A DNA stretch of 64,000 bases from Cryomorphaceae bacterium (GCA_007695365.1 REDV01000083.1:36270-100269); one strand, 5' to 3'; numbered from the stretch's first letter, positions 45,882-55,285 are shown. Translations and numbers: made by a program. The notes: generated by a model not told the origin, from the letters alone.

Positions 45882-47885
45882 TTAGTACCGCAACAACTTT
45901 TCGAGCGTTTCCTTCAGTCGCTGGGAGGCAAGAAACTGCTGCTCAAGCACGGGCGCAAACGGAACCGGGGTATCGAGACTCGCACAGCGCAGCACAGGGG
46001 CGTCGAGCGATTCGAAGCAGTGCTCTGTAATGCGCGCCACCAGTTCTCCACCAATGCCACCCGTGAGATTGTCTTCGTGCAATACCAGCACACGACCGGT
46101 TTTGCGCGCCGCTTCGTACACCGCACCCCAATCAAGCGGTGCAAGGGTTCTCAAATCCAACAACTCAACCGACATATCCTTGTGTTGGTCCATCCAGCCC
46201 AAGGCCCAATGCACGCCCATACCGTAAGTGATAATGGTGAGGTCGGTTCCGCTGCTGAGTAGCGTGGCCTTTCCAAAAGGAAGGGTGTAATAATCGTCGG
46301 GGATTTCCTGCTTGATGCTACGGTAAAGTGCCTTATGTTCAAAGAACACCACCGGGTTTGGGTCTTCGAAGGCGGTGGCAAGTAAGCCTTTGGCATCATA
46401 GGGAAAAGCAGGATAGGCTATTTTCAATCCGGCCACGTGAAAGAACCACGCTTCGTTGCTTTGCGAGTGAAAAGGACCGGCTGCAACACCTGCCCCGGTT
46501 GGCATGCGCACCACCACGTCGGCGTTTTGCCCCCAGCGGTAGTGAAGCTTGGCCATGTTGTTGCAAATCTGTGTGATGCCTTCGCTCACAAAATCGGCAA
46601 ACTGCATTTCTACCATGGCTTTCATACCTTTAATAGACAGACCGATACCCGCACCCAGGATTGCCGACTCACACAAGGGCGTATTGCGCACGCGGTGATT
46701 ACCGAATTGCGCTACAAAACCTTCGGTCACTTTAAACACGCCACCGTACTCGGCAATGTCCTGCCCCATCAAAACGAGCGAGTCATGGCGCTCCATGCTT
46801 TGCCGCAAACCATCCGAAACCGCGTCAATCAGTCGTTTTTCGGTTTTGGCGTCGGATGCGGGCGCCGTTTCGGTGTAGCTAAAAGGCGCGAACACATCGC
46901 TGTTCTCCTTTTCGAGTGAGGGCGTGATTTCTTCGTATGCATAGGCCTGTTGAAGGCCATCTTCAATCTGCTGTTTGATTTCGGCCCGGGTGGCGGCAAT
47001 TTCGTCTTCACTCAACAAACCAAGACCCACAAGGTACTGCTCGTAGTTCACCACCGGATCTTTTACTGCCCAGGCATCCTGAATGCCTTCAGGGTAGTAC
47101 TTGGTACCCGAAGCCTCTTCGTGTCCGCGCATACGAAAGGTCATGCACTCAACGATAAACGGACGTGGATTGCTGCGAATATCATCAGCCACGCTGCCGA
47201 TTTTCTGCACCACATCCAGGATGTTGTTTCCTGCCACCTGCACGGCTTCTACACCGTAACCTAGGGCTTTGTCGATGAACTGCTTGCAGCGGAATTGCTC
47301 GTTGGATGGCGTGCTCAGTCCGTAGCCGTTGTTTTCTATCAGGAAAATGACCGGCAACTGCCATACGGCTGCCGTGTTGAGTGCTTCGTGAAAATCGCCT
47401 TCGCTGGCGCCGCCGTCGCCCGTAACCACCAGTGTAGCCCTGCCTTCGTTACGTAATTTGGAGGCCAGCGCAATACCGTCGGCCACACCTAACTGCGGAC
47501 CGAGGTGCGAAATCATGCCGACCAGCAGGTGCTCTTTGCTTCCGAAGTGAAAGGAACGGTCGCGACCGCTGGTAAAACCTTCCGCTTTACCCTGAAACTG
47601 TGCAAATAGCCTGTGCAACGGAACATTGCGGGTGGTGAACATACCCAGGTTTCGGTGCATGGGGAGGATGTACTCATCGGACAACATCACGGATGCCGCA
47701 CCTACCGAGATGGCTTCTTGCCCCATTCCGCTGAACCACTTGGAAATTTTACCCTGACGAAGCAAAATCAACATTTTTTCTTCAATCATTCTGGGGAGTA
47801 ATATCTGGCGGTAGAGGTCGCGTAAGTGCTGGTCGCTCAGGTTTCCGCGATCAAAAGTGAGTTGCCGTTCTTCGATGTTGAGCAT
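45882..47885 (-). CDS. Fused alpha/beta E1 of a 2-oxoacid dehydrogenase (branched-chain type)
   Basis: 667 residues, with E1-alpha (about 1-325) and E1-beta (about 345-667) joined by a linker. The alpha part has the TPP motif G-D-G-G-A-S-E-G-D-F-H-E-A-L-N (near 161) and E-N-N-G-Y-G-L-S; the beta part has A-E-Y-G-G-V-F-K and F-A-D-F-V-S-E-G-I-T-Q. Such fused E1 proteins occur in many Bacteroidota and usually oxidise branched-chain 2-oxoacids or pyruvate. No E2 or E3 is adjacent. Divergent from fhs, with 140 bp between. Confidence 0.92.
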   Translation of the reverse strand: MLNIEERQLTFDRGNLSDQHLRDLYRQILLPRMIEEKMLILLRQGKISKWFSGMGQEAISVGAASVMLSDEYILPMHRNLGMFTTRNVPLHRLFAQFQGKAEGFTSGRDRSFHFGSKEHLLVGMISHLGPQLGVADGIALASKLRNEGRATLVVTGDGGASEGDFHEALNTAAVWQLPVIFLIENNGYGLSTPSNEQFRCKQFIDKALGYGVEAVQVAGNNILDVVQKIGSVADDIRSNPRPFIVECMTFRMRGHEEASGTKYYPEGIQDAWAVKDPVVNYEQYLVGLGLLSEDEIAATRAEIKQQIEDGLQQAYAYEEITPSLEKENSDVFAPFSYTETAPASDAKTEKRLIDAVSDGLRQSMERHDSLVLMGQDIAEYGGVFKVTEGFVAQFGNHRVRNTPLCESAILGAGIGLSIKGMKAMVEMQFADFVSEGITQICNNMAKLHYRWGQNADVVVRMPTGAGVAAGPFHSQSNEAWFFHVAGLKIAYPAFPYDAKGLLATAFEDPNPVVFFEHKALYRSIKQEIPDDYYTLPFGKATLLSSGTDLTIITYGMGVHWALGWMDQHKDMSVELLDLRTLAPLDWGAVYEAARKTGRVLVLHEDNLTGGIGGELVARITEHCFESLDAPVLRCASLDTPVPFAPVLEQQFLASQRLKETLEKLLRY

Positions 47886-47964
47886 GCAAAATTGTTTCAG
47901 GCAAAAGTAGCTGTTTTAGTGCGCACAAATACTGTGAATTTCAGTAATCCAATCCTTGGATATC

Positions 47965-47994
47965 TTGGTTACGCCTCCCGATTGGCTATATTTG
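47965..47994 (+). promoter_or_regulatory. Promoter of the fhs-fdhD operon
   Basis: TTG at 47965-47967, spacer of 19, and TATATTTG at 47987-47994. Both boxes fit the Bacteroidota sigma consensus (TTG, 17-23 bases, TAnnTTTG). The -7 box is 31 bp before ATG 48026. Confidence 0.65.
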
Positions 47995-48025
47995 GCACCT
48001 CTCGCAAACCCGAAAAAACAACAAC

Positions 48026-49705
48026 ATGAGTAAGGTACCATCCGATTTAGAAATCGCACAAAGTGCAAAGCTTCAACACATTTCAAAAATTGCCTCAAAA
48101 CTCGGCATTGACGAACAAAACATCGAAATGTACGGCCATTACAAAGCCAAGCTGCCCTTGAGCCTGATTGATGAAAACAAACTGAAAAACAACAACCTGA
48201 TTCTGGTTACAGCACTCACCCCCACCCCTGCCGGTGAGGGAAAAACCACGGTTTCCATCGGTCTTACCGAAGGCTTGAATAATATTGGCAAGCAGGCCAC
48301 GGTGGTGTTGCGCGAACCTTCGCTCGGTCCGGTTTTCGGAATCAAGGGCGGTGCTGCCGGTGGCGGTTACTCGCAGGTGGTTCCTATGGAAGATATCAAC
48401 CTGCATTTTACCGGTGATTTTTCAGCGATAGAGAAAGCCAACAACCTGCTTTCTGCATTGATTGACAACAACATTCAATCAAAAACCCGCAGCCTCAATA
48501 TTGACCCACGCTCGGTACTTTGGAAACGCGTAATGGATATGAACGACCGCGCGCTACGCCAGATTGTGATTGGCCTGGGCGGAACCGGAAATGGCATTCC
48601 GCGCGAAGACGGCTTTAACATTACCCCCGCCAGCGAAATCATGGCTATCCTTTGTATGGCGCAGGGAATTGAAGATTTGAAAGAAAAAATCGGCAATATT
48701 TTTATTGGCTTCACCTACGACCGCGAACCGGTGTACGCTCGCGACCTGAATGCCCAGGGTGCAATGGCCATGATTCTGAAAGACGCTGTAAAACCCAACC
48801 TGGTGCAGACGCTCGAAGGCAATCCGGCTATCATTCACGGCGGACCATTTGCCAATATTGCCCAAGGCACCAACACCATTATGGCCACCAAAATGGGGCT
48901 CAGCCTGAGCGAATACGTTGTGACCGAAGCCGGTTTTGGTGCAGACCTCGGTGCAGAGAAATTCCTCGATATCAAATGTGCCTCGTCGGGATTAAAGCCC
49001 AAAGCGGTTGCGGTGGTGGCTACCATTCGCGCGCTGCGCCACCACGGCGGTGCCACTTCCGAGGAGTACAATACGCCGAACCTCGAGCGCGTGAAAAACG
49101 GTTTTAGTAACCTGGAAAAACACCTGGAGAACATTCGAAAATTCCAATTGGTTCCTGTGGTGGCCATCAACAGCTTCTACAGCGACTCGGAAGAGGAAGT
49201 ACAGTTTGTGATTGAGCGCTGCGCTGAGATGGGTGTAAAAGCTGTAAAGTCTGAAGGATGGGCCAAGGGCGGTGAAGGCACCAGTAATCTTGCCCGCGCG
49301 GTGGTTGAGGCGGTTGAATCAGGTAAAAGCAACTTCAAGCCCTTGTACGACTGGAAACTTCCGGTGAAGGAAAAAATTGAAACCATTGCCCGCGAGATAT
49401 ACGGTGCAGATGGCGTGGATTACAGCAAAGAAGCAATGATTGGACTGCGACGCATTGATAAACTGGGTATTGAGCACCTGCCTGTGTGCATGGCCAAAAC
49501 GCAGAAGTCGCTTTCTGACAACGAAAAACTGCACGGACGCCCCACCGGTTTTCGCATTACGGTGCGTGATTTTGAGTTTGCAACCGGTGCCGGATTTGTT
49601 ATTCCGATTATCGGAAACATGATGCGTATGCCCGGCCTGCCCGCTGTACCCGCAAGCGAGGGCATGGACATTGACAGTGAAGGCCGCATCACAGGACTCT
49701 CGTGA
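48026..49705 (+). CDS. fhs: Formate-tetrahydrofolate ligase
   Basis: 559 residues, full length. The ATP site is [14 protein letters not shown] (near 67-80) followed by the long conserved [19 protein letters not shown] region. It uses ATP, formate and THF to make 10-formyl-THF. Start chosen at ATG 48026. The TGA stop overlaps the GTG of fdhD by four bases, which couples the two. Confidence 0.97.
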   Translation: MSKVPSDLEIAQSAKLQHISKIASKLGIDEQNIEMYGHYKAKLPLSLIDENKLKNNNLILVTALTPTPAGEGKTTVSIGLTEGLNNIGKQATVVLREPSLGPVFGIKGGAAGGGYSQVVPMEDINLHFTGDFSAIEKANNLLSALIDNNIQSKTRSLNIDPRSVLWKRVMDMNDRALRQIVIGLGGTGNGIPREDGFNITPASEIMAILCMAQGIEDLKEKIGNIFIGFTYDREPVYARDLNAQGAMAMILKDAVKPNLVQTLEGNPAIIHGGPFANIAQGTNTIMATKMGLSLSEYVVTEAGFGADLGAEKFLDIKCASSGLKPKAVAVVATIRALRHHGGATSEEYNTPNLERVKNGFSNLEKHLENIRKFQLVPVVAINSFYSDSEEEVQFVIERCAEMGVKAVKSEGWAKGGEGTSNLARAVVEAVESGKSNFKPLYDWKLPVKEKIETIAREIYGADGVDYSKEAMIGLRRIDKLGIEHLPVCMAKTQKSLSDNEKLHGRPTGFRITVRDFEFATGAGFVIPIIGNMMRMPGLPAVPASEGMDIDSEGRITGLS

Positions 49706-50472
49706 AAAGGAGTGCCCGCTACGAAGGGCGGCTGCATCGAGCCGGAGAGCCCGAAAAAGCAGTACACGACGCGCTGGTTATTGAGCACCCCTTGCAAATC
49801 ATCATCAATGGCGAGGCGCTGAGCATTACGATGCAAACACCTGGCGATGAGGTTGATTTGGTGCGCGGCTTGTTGTACAGCGAAGACATTTACCGCAATT
49901 CCAACGAACCCGACATTCAACTTATTCAAGGTAAAAACGAGCTGATTGACCGGGTTGAACTCATCATGGACCAATCACTTATGGGCGATGGCTACCGCAA
50001 TTCGCGGCAACTGCTTTCGGTAGCTTCGTGCGGTATTTGCGGGCGAACGGAATTTATTGGAAGAAAGGGTTCACTGGAAAATGAAGCGGCCCTTTCTCCG
50101 GATGCCATTCACCAACTGTTTACCACGATGCGCAGCGGTCAAACCCTTTTCAGCGAAACCGGCGGCTGCCATGGTGCGGCCGTTTTTAACCGGCAAGGCC
50201 AGTTGCTGGTGGTTCGCGAGGACATTGGCCGACACAACGCGGTGGACAAAGCCATTGGGGCCCTGTTGCGCAGCGACCAACTTAAACAGGGCGCGATCAT
50301 GCTGGTGAGTGGCCGGGTGAGTTACGAGATTGTTTCGAAGTGTTTTATGGCCGGCATTCCTCAACTGGCAGCGGTTTCTGCTCCTTCTAGTTTAGCAGTG
50401 GATTTTTCAAAAGAATTGGGTGTGGAGTTGCTGGCGTTTTGCAGGGATGGACGGGTGACGAGGTATGCTTGA
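49702..50472 (+). CDS. fdhD: Formate dehydrogenase accessory sulfurtransferase
   Basis: 256 residues, GTG start inside the fhs stop (GTGA). A-S-C-G-I-C-G-R (near 110-117) holds the conserved C-x-x-C that carries the sulfur, and G-G-C-H-G-A-A-V-F and [12 protein letters not shown] are family landmarks. FdhD passes sulfur from a desulfurase to the molybdenum cofactor of formate dehydrogenases. Pairing with Fhs by a 4-bp overlap is notable; the only FDH-like protein in the window is the YdeP type at 2.2-4.5 kb. Confidence 0.95.
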   Translation: MKRSARYEGRLHRAGEPEKAVHDALVIEHPLQIIINGEALSITMQTPGDEVDLVRGLLYSEDIYRNSNEPDIQLIQGKNELIDRVELIMDQSLMGDGYRNSRQLLSVASCGICGRTEFIGRKGSLENEAALSPDAIHQLFTTMRSGQTLFSETGGCHGAAVFNRQGQLLVVREDIGRHNAVDKAIGALLRSDQLKQGAIMLVSGRVSYEIVSKCFMAGIPQLAAVSAPSSLAVDFSKELGVELLAFCRDGRVTRYA

Positions 50473-50486
50473 TAATTCAATACCTC
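50460..50486. terminator. Possible bidirectional terminator between fdhD and mazF-like genes
   Basis: Perfect 7-bp arms GAGGTAT (50460-50466) and ATACCTC (50480-50486) with a 13-base loop straddle the two convergent stops. It lacks a T-tract, so it is only a candidate; the arms also code the ends of both proteins. Confidence 0.3.
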
Positions 50487-50809
50487 AACATCTCCCCCAG
50501 CCCTTTCTTCATTTCATCGAGTTCCGAATCAGAAATCTTGCCGATACATTTCGTCAACCGGTCTTTTGAAACGCTGCGAATATGGAAAACCAGAACTTCT
50601 GAGGTTTTTTTCAACCCGTTTGCCTTATTGGACTTAAGCACTACATTGCCTTTGTAGTTTTTTACACTGGTTGTCAATGGACAAACAATCACCACTTTCA
50701 AACACTTGATCATCAGGTCACCGCTTAAAATCACTACCGGACGATGGCCCGCCTGTTCACTTCCCTTTACAGGGTTGAGTGAACAATACCAGATTTCGCC
50801 CTGCCTCAT
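50477..50809 (-). CDS. MazF/PemK-type toxin
   Basis: 110 residues of the MazF fold. M-R-Q-G-E-I-W-Y-C-S-L-N-P-V-K-G-S-E-Q-A-G is the family start and R-P-V-V-I-L-S-G-D the next strand; the catalytic Arg and Thr pair is expected at R23 and in the P-L-T-T-S region (near 54). MazF cleaves mRNA at short sites. Its ATG overlaps the antitoxin TGA by 4 bp. Confidence 0.92.
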   Translation of the reverse strand: MRQGEIWYCSLNPVKGSEQAGHRPVVILSGDLMIKCLKVVIVCPLTTSVKNYKGNVVLKSNKANGLKKTSEVLVFHIRSVSKDRLTKCIGKISDSELDEMKKGLGEMLRY

Positions 50810-51054
50810 TTGGGTTGATCGGCGTTTTCGAGCTGACGGAAGTAATCTTCCATTCCCTCTTCGGCAATTTTCATTACATCCTCATCCTGAGCAGCGCGCT
50901 TGTAGGATTGGATATACTCCGCACGTGTAAGCTGATCGAGGTAGATGCGCAATGCTTTCTCGATTAAAGCATTTTTGGGCACAGAAAGCTTTTGCGCGTG
51001 CTCTGCGAGCAATTGGAGCAAATCATCTGGAAGTGAAGTGGTAAAGGTTGACAT
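50806..51054 (-). CDS. Antitoxin of the MazF-type pair (ribbon-helix-helix-like)
   Basis: 82 residues from ATG 51054. The front, M-S-T-F-T-T-S-L-P-D-D-L-L-Q-L-L, fits a short beta strand and helix of an RHH antitoxin, followed by an acidic C-terminus (E-E-G-M-E-D) that would hold the toxin. Antitoxin precedes toxin with 4-bp overlap, the normal arrangement. RHH antitoxins usually repress their own promoter. Confidence 0.88.
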   Translation of the reverse strand: MSTFTTSLPDDLLQLLAEHAQKLSVPKNALIEKALRIYLDQLTRAEYIQSYKRAAQDEDVMKIAEEGMEDYFRQLENADQPK

Positions 51055-51060
51055 GATGCT

Positions 51061-51120
51061 TGTATATTTATGATTCAAAAATACGAATAAGAAATGTATT
51101 TCGCAAGTCTGATCCAAAAT
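51061..51120 (-). promoter_or_regulatory. Promoter and leader of the toxin-antitoxin operon
   Basis: On the minus strand: ATTTTGG (51114-51120), 15 bases, then TACATTT (51092-51098), and, next to the start codon, TTGAATCATAAATATACA (51061-51078). The arrangement fits -33/-7 boxes of Bacteroidota and closely matches that of the cupin gene. Confidence 0.5.
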
Positions 51121-51287
51121 CAAAAAATTAGAAAGGTTGTACCAGAAACTGAACCAAAACTGGCGCGCGTTTGCAAATCGTGCCTCATACTGATCACATT
51201 ATATGACCTATAGAATGATGTCTTAACTTAGAAAAAACATCAGCATAATTTCTACTCAATGTAATTTCTTTTCGCATCTGCGCCCCA

Positions 51288-51307
51288 GCCTGTCCGGCCA
51301 GGCAGGT
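51288..51307. repeat. Solitary GC-rich imperfect palindrome
   Basis: GCCTGTCCGGCCAGGCAGGT with a near-symmetrical core (CCTG ... CAGG). It resembles the repeats 100 bp further on, and seems to be a relative of them. Confidence 0.5.
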
Positions 51308-51404
51308 TTGTGAAAATCATTCAAATTCCTTCAAAAAATGTAACTTCTAACCTTCACCCCAAATTATGCAAGAGAAGGAGCGCTTAGCTCCAAACTACCT
51401 GCCA

Positions 51405-51515
51405 GCCGGCAGGCGGGCCTGCACGCCGGCAGGCGGGCCTGCCCGCCATAAATACTTCAACTGGAGGCAGGCGGGCCTGCACGCCGGCAGGCGGGCCTGC
51501 CCGCCGGCAGGCGGG
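51405..51515. repeat. Cluster of GC-rich 20-bp repeats
   Basis: The unit GCCGGCAGGCGGGCCTGC occurs at 51405-51422, 51425-51442 and 51483-51500, with partial copies at 51464-51480 and 51503-51515. The first two and last two are exactly 20 bp apart. The unit is nearly self-complementary (GCAGGC/GCCTGC), so single copies can form hairpins. The composition is strikingly higher in G+C than its surroundings. Confidence 0.85.
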
Positions 51516-51652
51516 GAGAATCACTTTTTCAGTGCAGCGAAGCAATCCGTAAACGTATGTTTCTGTTTGTCGAATATGCAATTGGCCTTGCCAATGCATA
51601 TTTTGGGTTTAAAAAAGTTACGAATCCGTAATGAAACCCGCTGCGCGCACAA

Positions 51653-52219
51653 CTATCGCTGTCTCGTCCCTATTTTCTTTGCTTTACCGGTGAGCTTTGC
51701 GATAACGACCAGAGTACCGAGCAACATATTTTCAACAAATAGCGGCATACCACCTATGCGTTGTTCATCGCGGTATTTCCACATGATATAACCGAGTTCA
51801 GGCAAAAGCGAAAGGTCTTTCTGGCTACCGTTTTTGCTGATGGTTACCATGGCCATCTCGGTGATAAACCTTTGAAAATCGAGCGCGGGTTCCAATGTGA
51901 TTCGGGTTTCAAGGGGCTCTACTTTACTGGCATTGTAAAAGGTGTGCACTGCACCCGGCGGAACCACGAATGACTCCCCGGGGCCGAGTATGACATCCTT
52001 GTGTCCTTTCATGCGCCCCACCATTGTTCCCGAGACTACATAGAAGGTTTCCTGTTGCTTTGTGTGAACATGAAAACCGGGGCCGGTGGTGTTGGGCGCC
52101 CAAACACTTTTGAAAGTTACGGATGGTGCTTTGTTGTCGGGGTCTCCGTAAAACACAAATACTTCTCCGTCTTTCTCGAGATTGAGAACGATTTCTTTGG
52201 AATTTACATCTGTTGGCAT
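51653..52219 (-). CDS. Cupin-domain protein
   Basis: 188 residues from ATG 52219. The cupin core has G-F-H-V-H-T-K-Q-Q-E-T-F-Y-V (near 49-62) with His ligands and Glu, and P-P-G-A-V-H-T-F-Y-N (near 89-98) with the last His, so a metal site is intact. The C-terminal 70 residues are helical and hydrophobic near 165-178. Possible roles range from sugar or aromatic oxygenase to sensing; none is indicated. It follows an AraC-family gene on the same strand and has its own promoter. Confidence 0.82.
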   Translation of the reverse strand: MPTDVNSKEIVLNLEKDGEVFVFYGDPDNKAPSVTFKSVWAPNTTGPGFHVHTKQQETFYVVSGTMVGRMKGHKDVILGPGESFVVPPGAVHTFYNASKVEPLETRITLEPALDFQRFITEMAMVTISKNGSQKDLSLLPELGYIMWKYRDEQRIGGMPLFVENMLLGTLVVIAKLTGKAKKIGTRQR

Positions 52220-52222
52220 GGC

Positions 52223-52279
52223 TGTATGTTTATGGTTCAATACACACATCAAATGTATCTGTGTACAGCCGGCCAAAAT
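52223..52279 (-). promoter_or_regulatory. Promoter and leader of the cupin gene
   Basis: On the minus strand: ATTTTGG (52273-52279), 15 bases, then TACATTTG (52250-52257), then TTGAACCATAAACATACA (52223-52240), 3 bases before the ATG. It starts directly after the AraC stop at 52285. The two boxes have the same 28-base offset as those of the toxin-antitoxin operon. Confidence 0.5.
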
Positions 52280-52284
52280 TGTAT

Positions 52285-53115
52285 TTATCGGACATTTTGA
52301 AAGTAGTGCCCTTCAATGGGGCCCATCAATTTGCGGTATTCACCCGGAGTCAGCCGGGTAAACTGTTTGAATGTTCTGATGAAGTGGGGTTGGTCAAAAA
52401 ATCCCGCACTGTGCGCAATCTGCGAAAGGCTGAGGTTTGAACCATGCATAAGCCTTCTTGCTTTTAGGTACTTGAGGTACAGCAAGGTTTGTTCGCTATT
52501 CATTCCTGTTAGCTCTCGAAATTTACGTGTCAGGTGTCGAGGAGAATAACACAATGTATCCGATAAACCCGCAACGGATAATTCTGCAAGGCTTGCAAGT
52601 GAAAGTATCTCACCAAAGGCCTTTTCGCGCTTGCTCAAACGCGGACTGGCAGGCAGCAGCCATTGGGCAACGATGTCAATTCTTTTCTGAAAGGACGCTT
52701 CTTCGGCCAAACGATACCATAATTCGCTAATGGAAGCATTTACCAAAGCGAGGTCAATACAGGACGCTGCAAACTCTCCGGCCGGAACTCCAAACAGGTG
52801 GTACACCGATGAGGCATGGAAAACAACACCAAAAAGCGATTGATTTTCTGGAAGGTACAGCTTAATTGGGGCATGATGATAACCCTGCACAAAGCACTGG
52901 GGTAGAACAAACTCCTTGTTGTACAGGCTGGCCTTAAACGCTTGTTCAACTCCAAAATTGAAGATTACCTCAACCACACCCATGGGCACAATCACCTCCT
53001 GACAATAGGGGTTGAAGCGATCTATCTGCCATATCAACTGAACCATATCGCTCAGCGGCTCTGTTTGGGGAAAAAAGAGCAACGGATCATCTAAACCTTG
53101 TTTGAGGCCGCTCAT
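52285..53115 (-). CDS. AraC-family transcriptional regulator
   Basis: 276 residues. An N-terminal DUF6597-like sensor region (about 1-150) is followed by two helix-turn-helix units: L-S-V-A-G-L-S-D-T-L-C-Y-S-P-R-H-L-T-R-K-F (near 178-198) and L-S-Q-I-A-H-S-A-G-F-F-D-Q-P-H-F-I-R-T-F-K (near 228-248). The typical P-G-E-Y-R motif closes it (near 257). Ligand unknown. The neighbouring cupin gene is an obvious candidate target. Confidence 0.9.
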   Translation of the reverse strand: MSGLKQGLDDPLLFFPQTEPLSDMVQLIWQIDRFNPYCQEVIVPMGVVEVIFNFGVEQAFKASLYNKEFVLPQCFVQGYHHAPIKLYLPENQSLFGVVFHASSVYHLFGVPAGEFAASCIDLALVNASISELWYRLAEEASFQKRIDIVAQWLLPASPRLSKREKAFGEILSLASLAELSVAGLSDTLCYSPRHLTRKFRELTGMNSEQTLLYLKYLKARRLMHGSNLSLSQIAHSAGFFDQPHFIRTFKQFTRLTPGEYRKLMGPIEGHYFQNVR

Positions 53116-53226
53116 GGTTGGTTTGCAAAAGGTATAGCAGAGCTCTGCAATGCACTACAAACATACAAAACCACTTAAGACCTGAACACCTCCGCTGCGC
53201 GATAGTGTTTTTACACTTTTCCCGGA

Positions 53227-54480
53227 TCAGAAATTCAACTGAAACTGCAAACGCAGCAACCGACCGGCTTCGGTGTTCATCGGGTTGATGGCATTCTCAG
53301 CAGTTCTGCGCGAGATGGTGTACATGGCTACCAGCTCAAAGTTCTTGATGGGCTGCCATTCTACTCCAATTTCCAACTCCTGCACTCGGTGTTTGGTGGC
53401 GTCGCGTTCGTGCTTCTTCCCTCCTTCATAATAGTGGTAGCGCCCAAAGGGAAAAAACAACTGCTCACCCCATTCAAATTTGTAGCACAGCGTGGCATAT
53501 CCTCCGTGCAGATCGCGCACATCAATGCGGTTCTCGGTTGGAATGTACTCAGGCCCCCGACCAATGTTGTACTCCGCCTGAATTCCAAAAGGCTGTGGAT
53601 ACAATACAAATGTGGCAGCCGCACGTTGATCTGTGTAGGCAAAGTCAGGATTGCCCTGCACACCTTCAGTAACGAATGGAAGCACCACTTCACCGGTGTA
53701 ACCCTGAATACCGGGTTCAATAATCTGACCGTTGGCAAATTGAATGGGATAGGTAAAGCGCCCCACAGTGTGAAATTTCCGATTCAAGTCGGGCTGGTTG
53801 GCGGTTTGCCCGTTGAAAACACCGAAGCCCACCACGCCGTAATCGCCACTGTGCTTCAAGCCTTTTTGCTGAATTTCAGCAAAGAGTTTTCGGATCTTAA
53901 AAGGAGCCCAATAGAAGAAAACTCCAATGTCGCGCTCATTGGCCACGGCACTGTTCAAGCCGTCGTTTCGGTCGAGGGGAATACGGTTTTGGCTCGACTG
54001 AAGGTTCTCAAACCCAAAGGGCACCTTGCTCTGGCCTATCCTGAAACGAAACTCCTTTTTATTGTCTAATGCCAGATCAAAATAAGCATCACGGATTTGT
54101 GCAAACTGCTGCCTTCCGCCACCAGGCGATGAAGCAAAATCCGGCTGGATATAGAAATAGACCCGCTCGTGAACGTTACCAAAAAAGATGATCCGAATCC
54201 TTCGAAAAAAGAACCCTCCGTCTCCACCCCAGGAGCGATCGCATTGCTCGCATTGCAGATCCGGGTTGGTCTCGAACAAACGATTGTAACGCATCTGGGT
54301 GTAACCCCTGATATTGATTACATCGGTCCATTTTTTCTCAGGTAAAAAGGTGGCCGCCTCTTTTACCACTAACGTATCTTCAGGTTGCGCCGAAGTTGTT
54401 TGTACAGCCACCAGGGCTGCCAAAATGAGCCCAAAGGCTGCTGCGCGAAATGGATGCTTCAAAACCAATATGCTTTCCAA
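53227..54480 (-). CDS. Phosphate-selective porin O/P-like outer-membrane protein
   Basis: 417 residues with signal peptide (1-32, ending T-S-A-Q). The porin O/P family shows in G-Y-T-Q-M-R-Y, F-R-F-R-I-G-Q-S-K-V-P-F-G-F-E (near 143-157), and many beta strands ending Q-F-Q-L-N-F with a C-terminal Phe. Two Cys in C-E-Q-C (near 78-81) are unusual. Substrate uncertain; phosphate or other small anions. Confidence 0.85.
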   Translation of the reverse strand: MESILVLKHPFRAAAFGLILAALVAVQTTSAQPEDTLVVKEAATFLPEKKWTDVINIRGYTQMRYNRLFETNPDLQCEQCDRSWGGDGGFFFRRIRIIFFGNVHERVYFYIQPDFASSPGGGRQQFAQIRDAYFDLALDNKKEFRFRIGQSKVPFGFENLQSSQNRIPLDRNDGLNSAVANERDIGVFFYWAPFKIRKLFAEIQQKGLKHSGDYGVVGFGVFNGQTANQPDLNRKFHTVGRFTYPIQFANGQIIEPGIQGYTGEVVLPFVTEGVQGNPDFAYTDQRAAATFVLYPQPFGIQAEYNIGRGPEYIPTENRIDVRDLHGGYATLCYKFEWGEQLFFPFGRYHYYEGGKKHERDATKHRVQELEIGVEWQPIKNFELVAMYTISRRTAENAINPMNTEAGRLLRLQFQLNF

Positions 54481-54740
54481 AATTCGGCCGCAAATGTGAA
54501 TAAATTAAGGTTTGCATAACAATACAGAAGTATTGGTTTAATTCAATTGTAACCACTACTTAACTTTTTGGTAACATATCCGCTGTTTGCGTAACTTTTT
54601 GGAAACAATACCATAAATCACTATGAACTAAACGCACGCTAACATCTCTTTTTCTGCGTTTTACGAACTAAAAGAGAACAACAGCCTTACGTTAAGTCGG
54701 CTAAAAACCCGTCAAGAAGCGCGTCGTAATTCACTACCCA

Positions 54741-55226
54741 TCAGTAGTTGATTCCCATTTTCTGGTAGATGAAATGCAGCAGCCATGCCGGCCCGATTAA
54801 CAGAAATTTAAGGTCATCAATAAAGGAAGGCTTCTTCCCCTCAATCTGATGTCCGATGAACTGCCCCACCCATGCCAACACAAAGAGCGAGAGGTACGCG
54901 TAGAGGGCTGAATCGGGAAAGTTGAGATTTACCACCTTAACACCGTACAGCACCAACGCCGATATGGCCAGCATTCCTATAGCGACGGGGATAGACAATC
55001 TCAAAAAGAAAAGCACTCCTACCACAATGACCAGCGTTCCGAGGTGAAGGTAGGGTAACAACCCGGGGGCAACAGCAGTATCGGCACCGGCCAGCGGAAT
55101 GAGAGAGAGCAGACCGATGATGGTGAAAAAGATGATAGGAACACATATCCAGTGTATGGCTTTGTTGGCCGGGTTCTGATGGCTTTCGCCGTACTTGTCG
55201 AACAATGGTTGTATTTTGCTTTGCAT
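54741..55226 (-). CDS. Mpo1-like (DUF962) membrane protein
   Basis: 161 residues from ATG 55226. The front F-D-K-Y-G-E-S-H-Q-N-P-A-N-K-A-I-H-W-I-C-V-P matches the DUF962/Mpo1 domain with its His residues, followed by four membrane helices and G-H-Q-I-E-G-K-K-P-S-F (near 125-135). Yeast Mpo1 is an iron-dependent dioxygenase of 2-hydroxy fatty acids, so a role in fatty-acid alpha-oxidation is possible. It follows rluA-like and panB genes in the same direction. Confidence 0.85.
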   Translation of the reverse strand: MQSKIQPLFDKYGESHQNPANKAIHWICVPIIFFTIIGLLSLIPLAGADTAVAPGLLPYLHLGTLVIVVGVLFFLRLSIPVAIGMLAISALVLYGVKVVNLNFPDSALYAYLSLFVLAWVGQFIGHQIEGKKPSFIDDLKFLLIGPAWLLHFIYQKMGINY

Positions 55227-55285
55227 GGCTCTGTGGTTTTGTGGTTTTGTGCTACGAGCTAAATATAGCAAAAAAAATCTGAGCC

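Larger units (their letters stand above)
51124..51652. other. Intergenic stretch rich in GC repeats
   Basis: About 530 bp between the toxin-antitoxin promoter and the convergent end of the cupin gene. It is AT-rich at both ends, but holds a solitary GC-rich element near 51288-51307 and the repeat cluster 51405-51515. Reading frames across it are shadows of the repeats. No RNA gene is recognised. Confidence 0.6.

Noticed and set aside
51366..51791. Open frames across the GC repeat cluster
   Set aside because: They consist of translated repeats (repeated Pro-Ala-Gly-Arg) and the antisense of the cupin gene.
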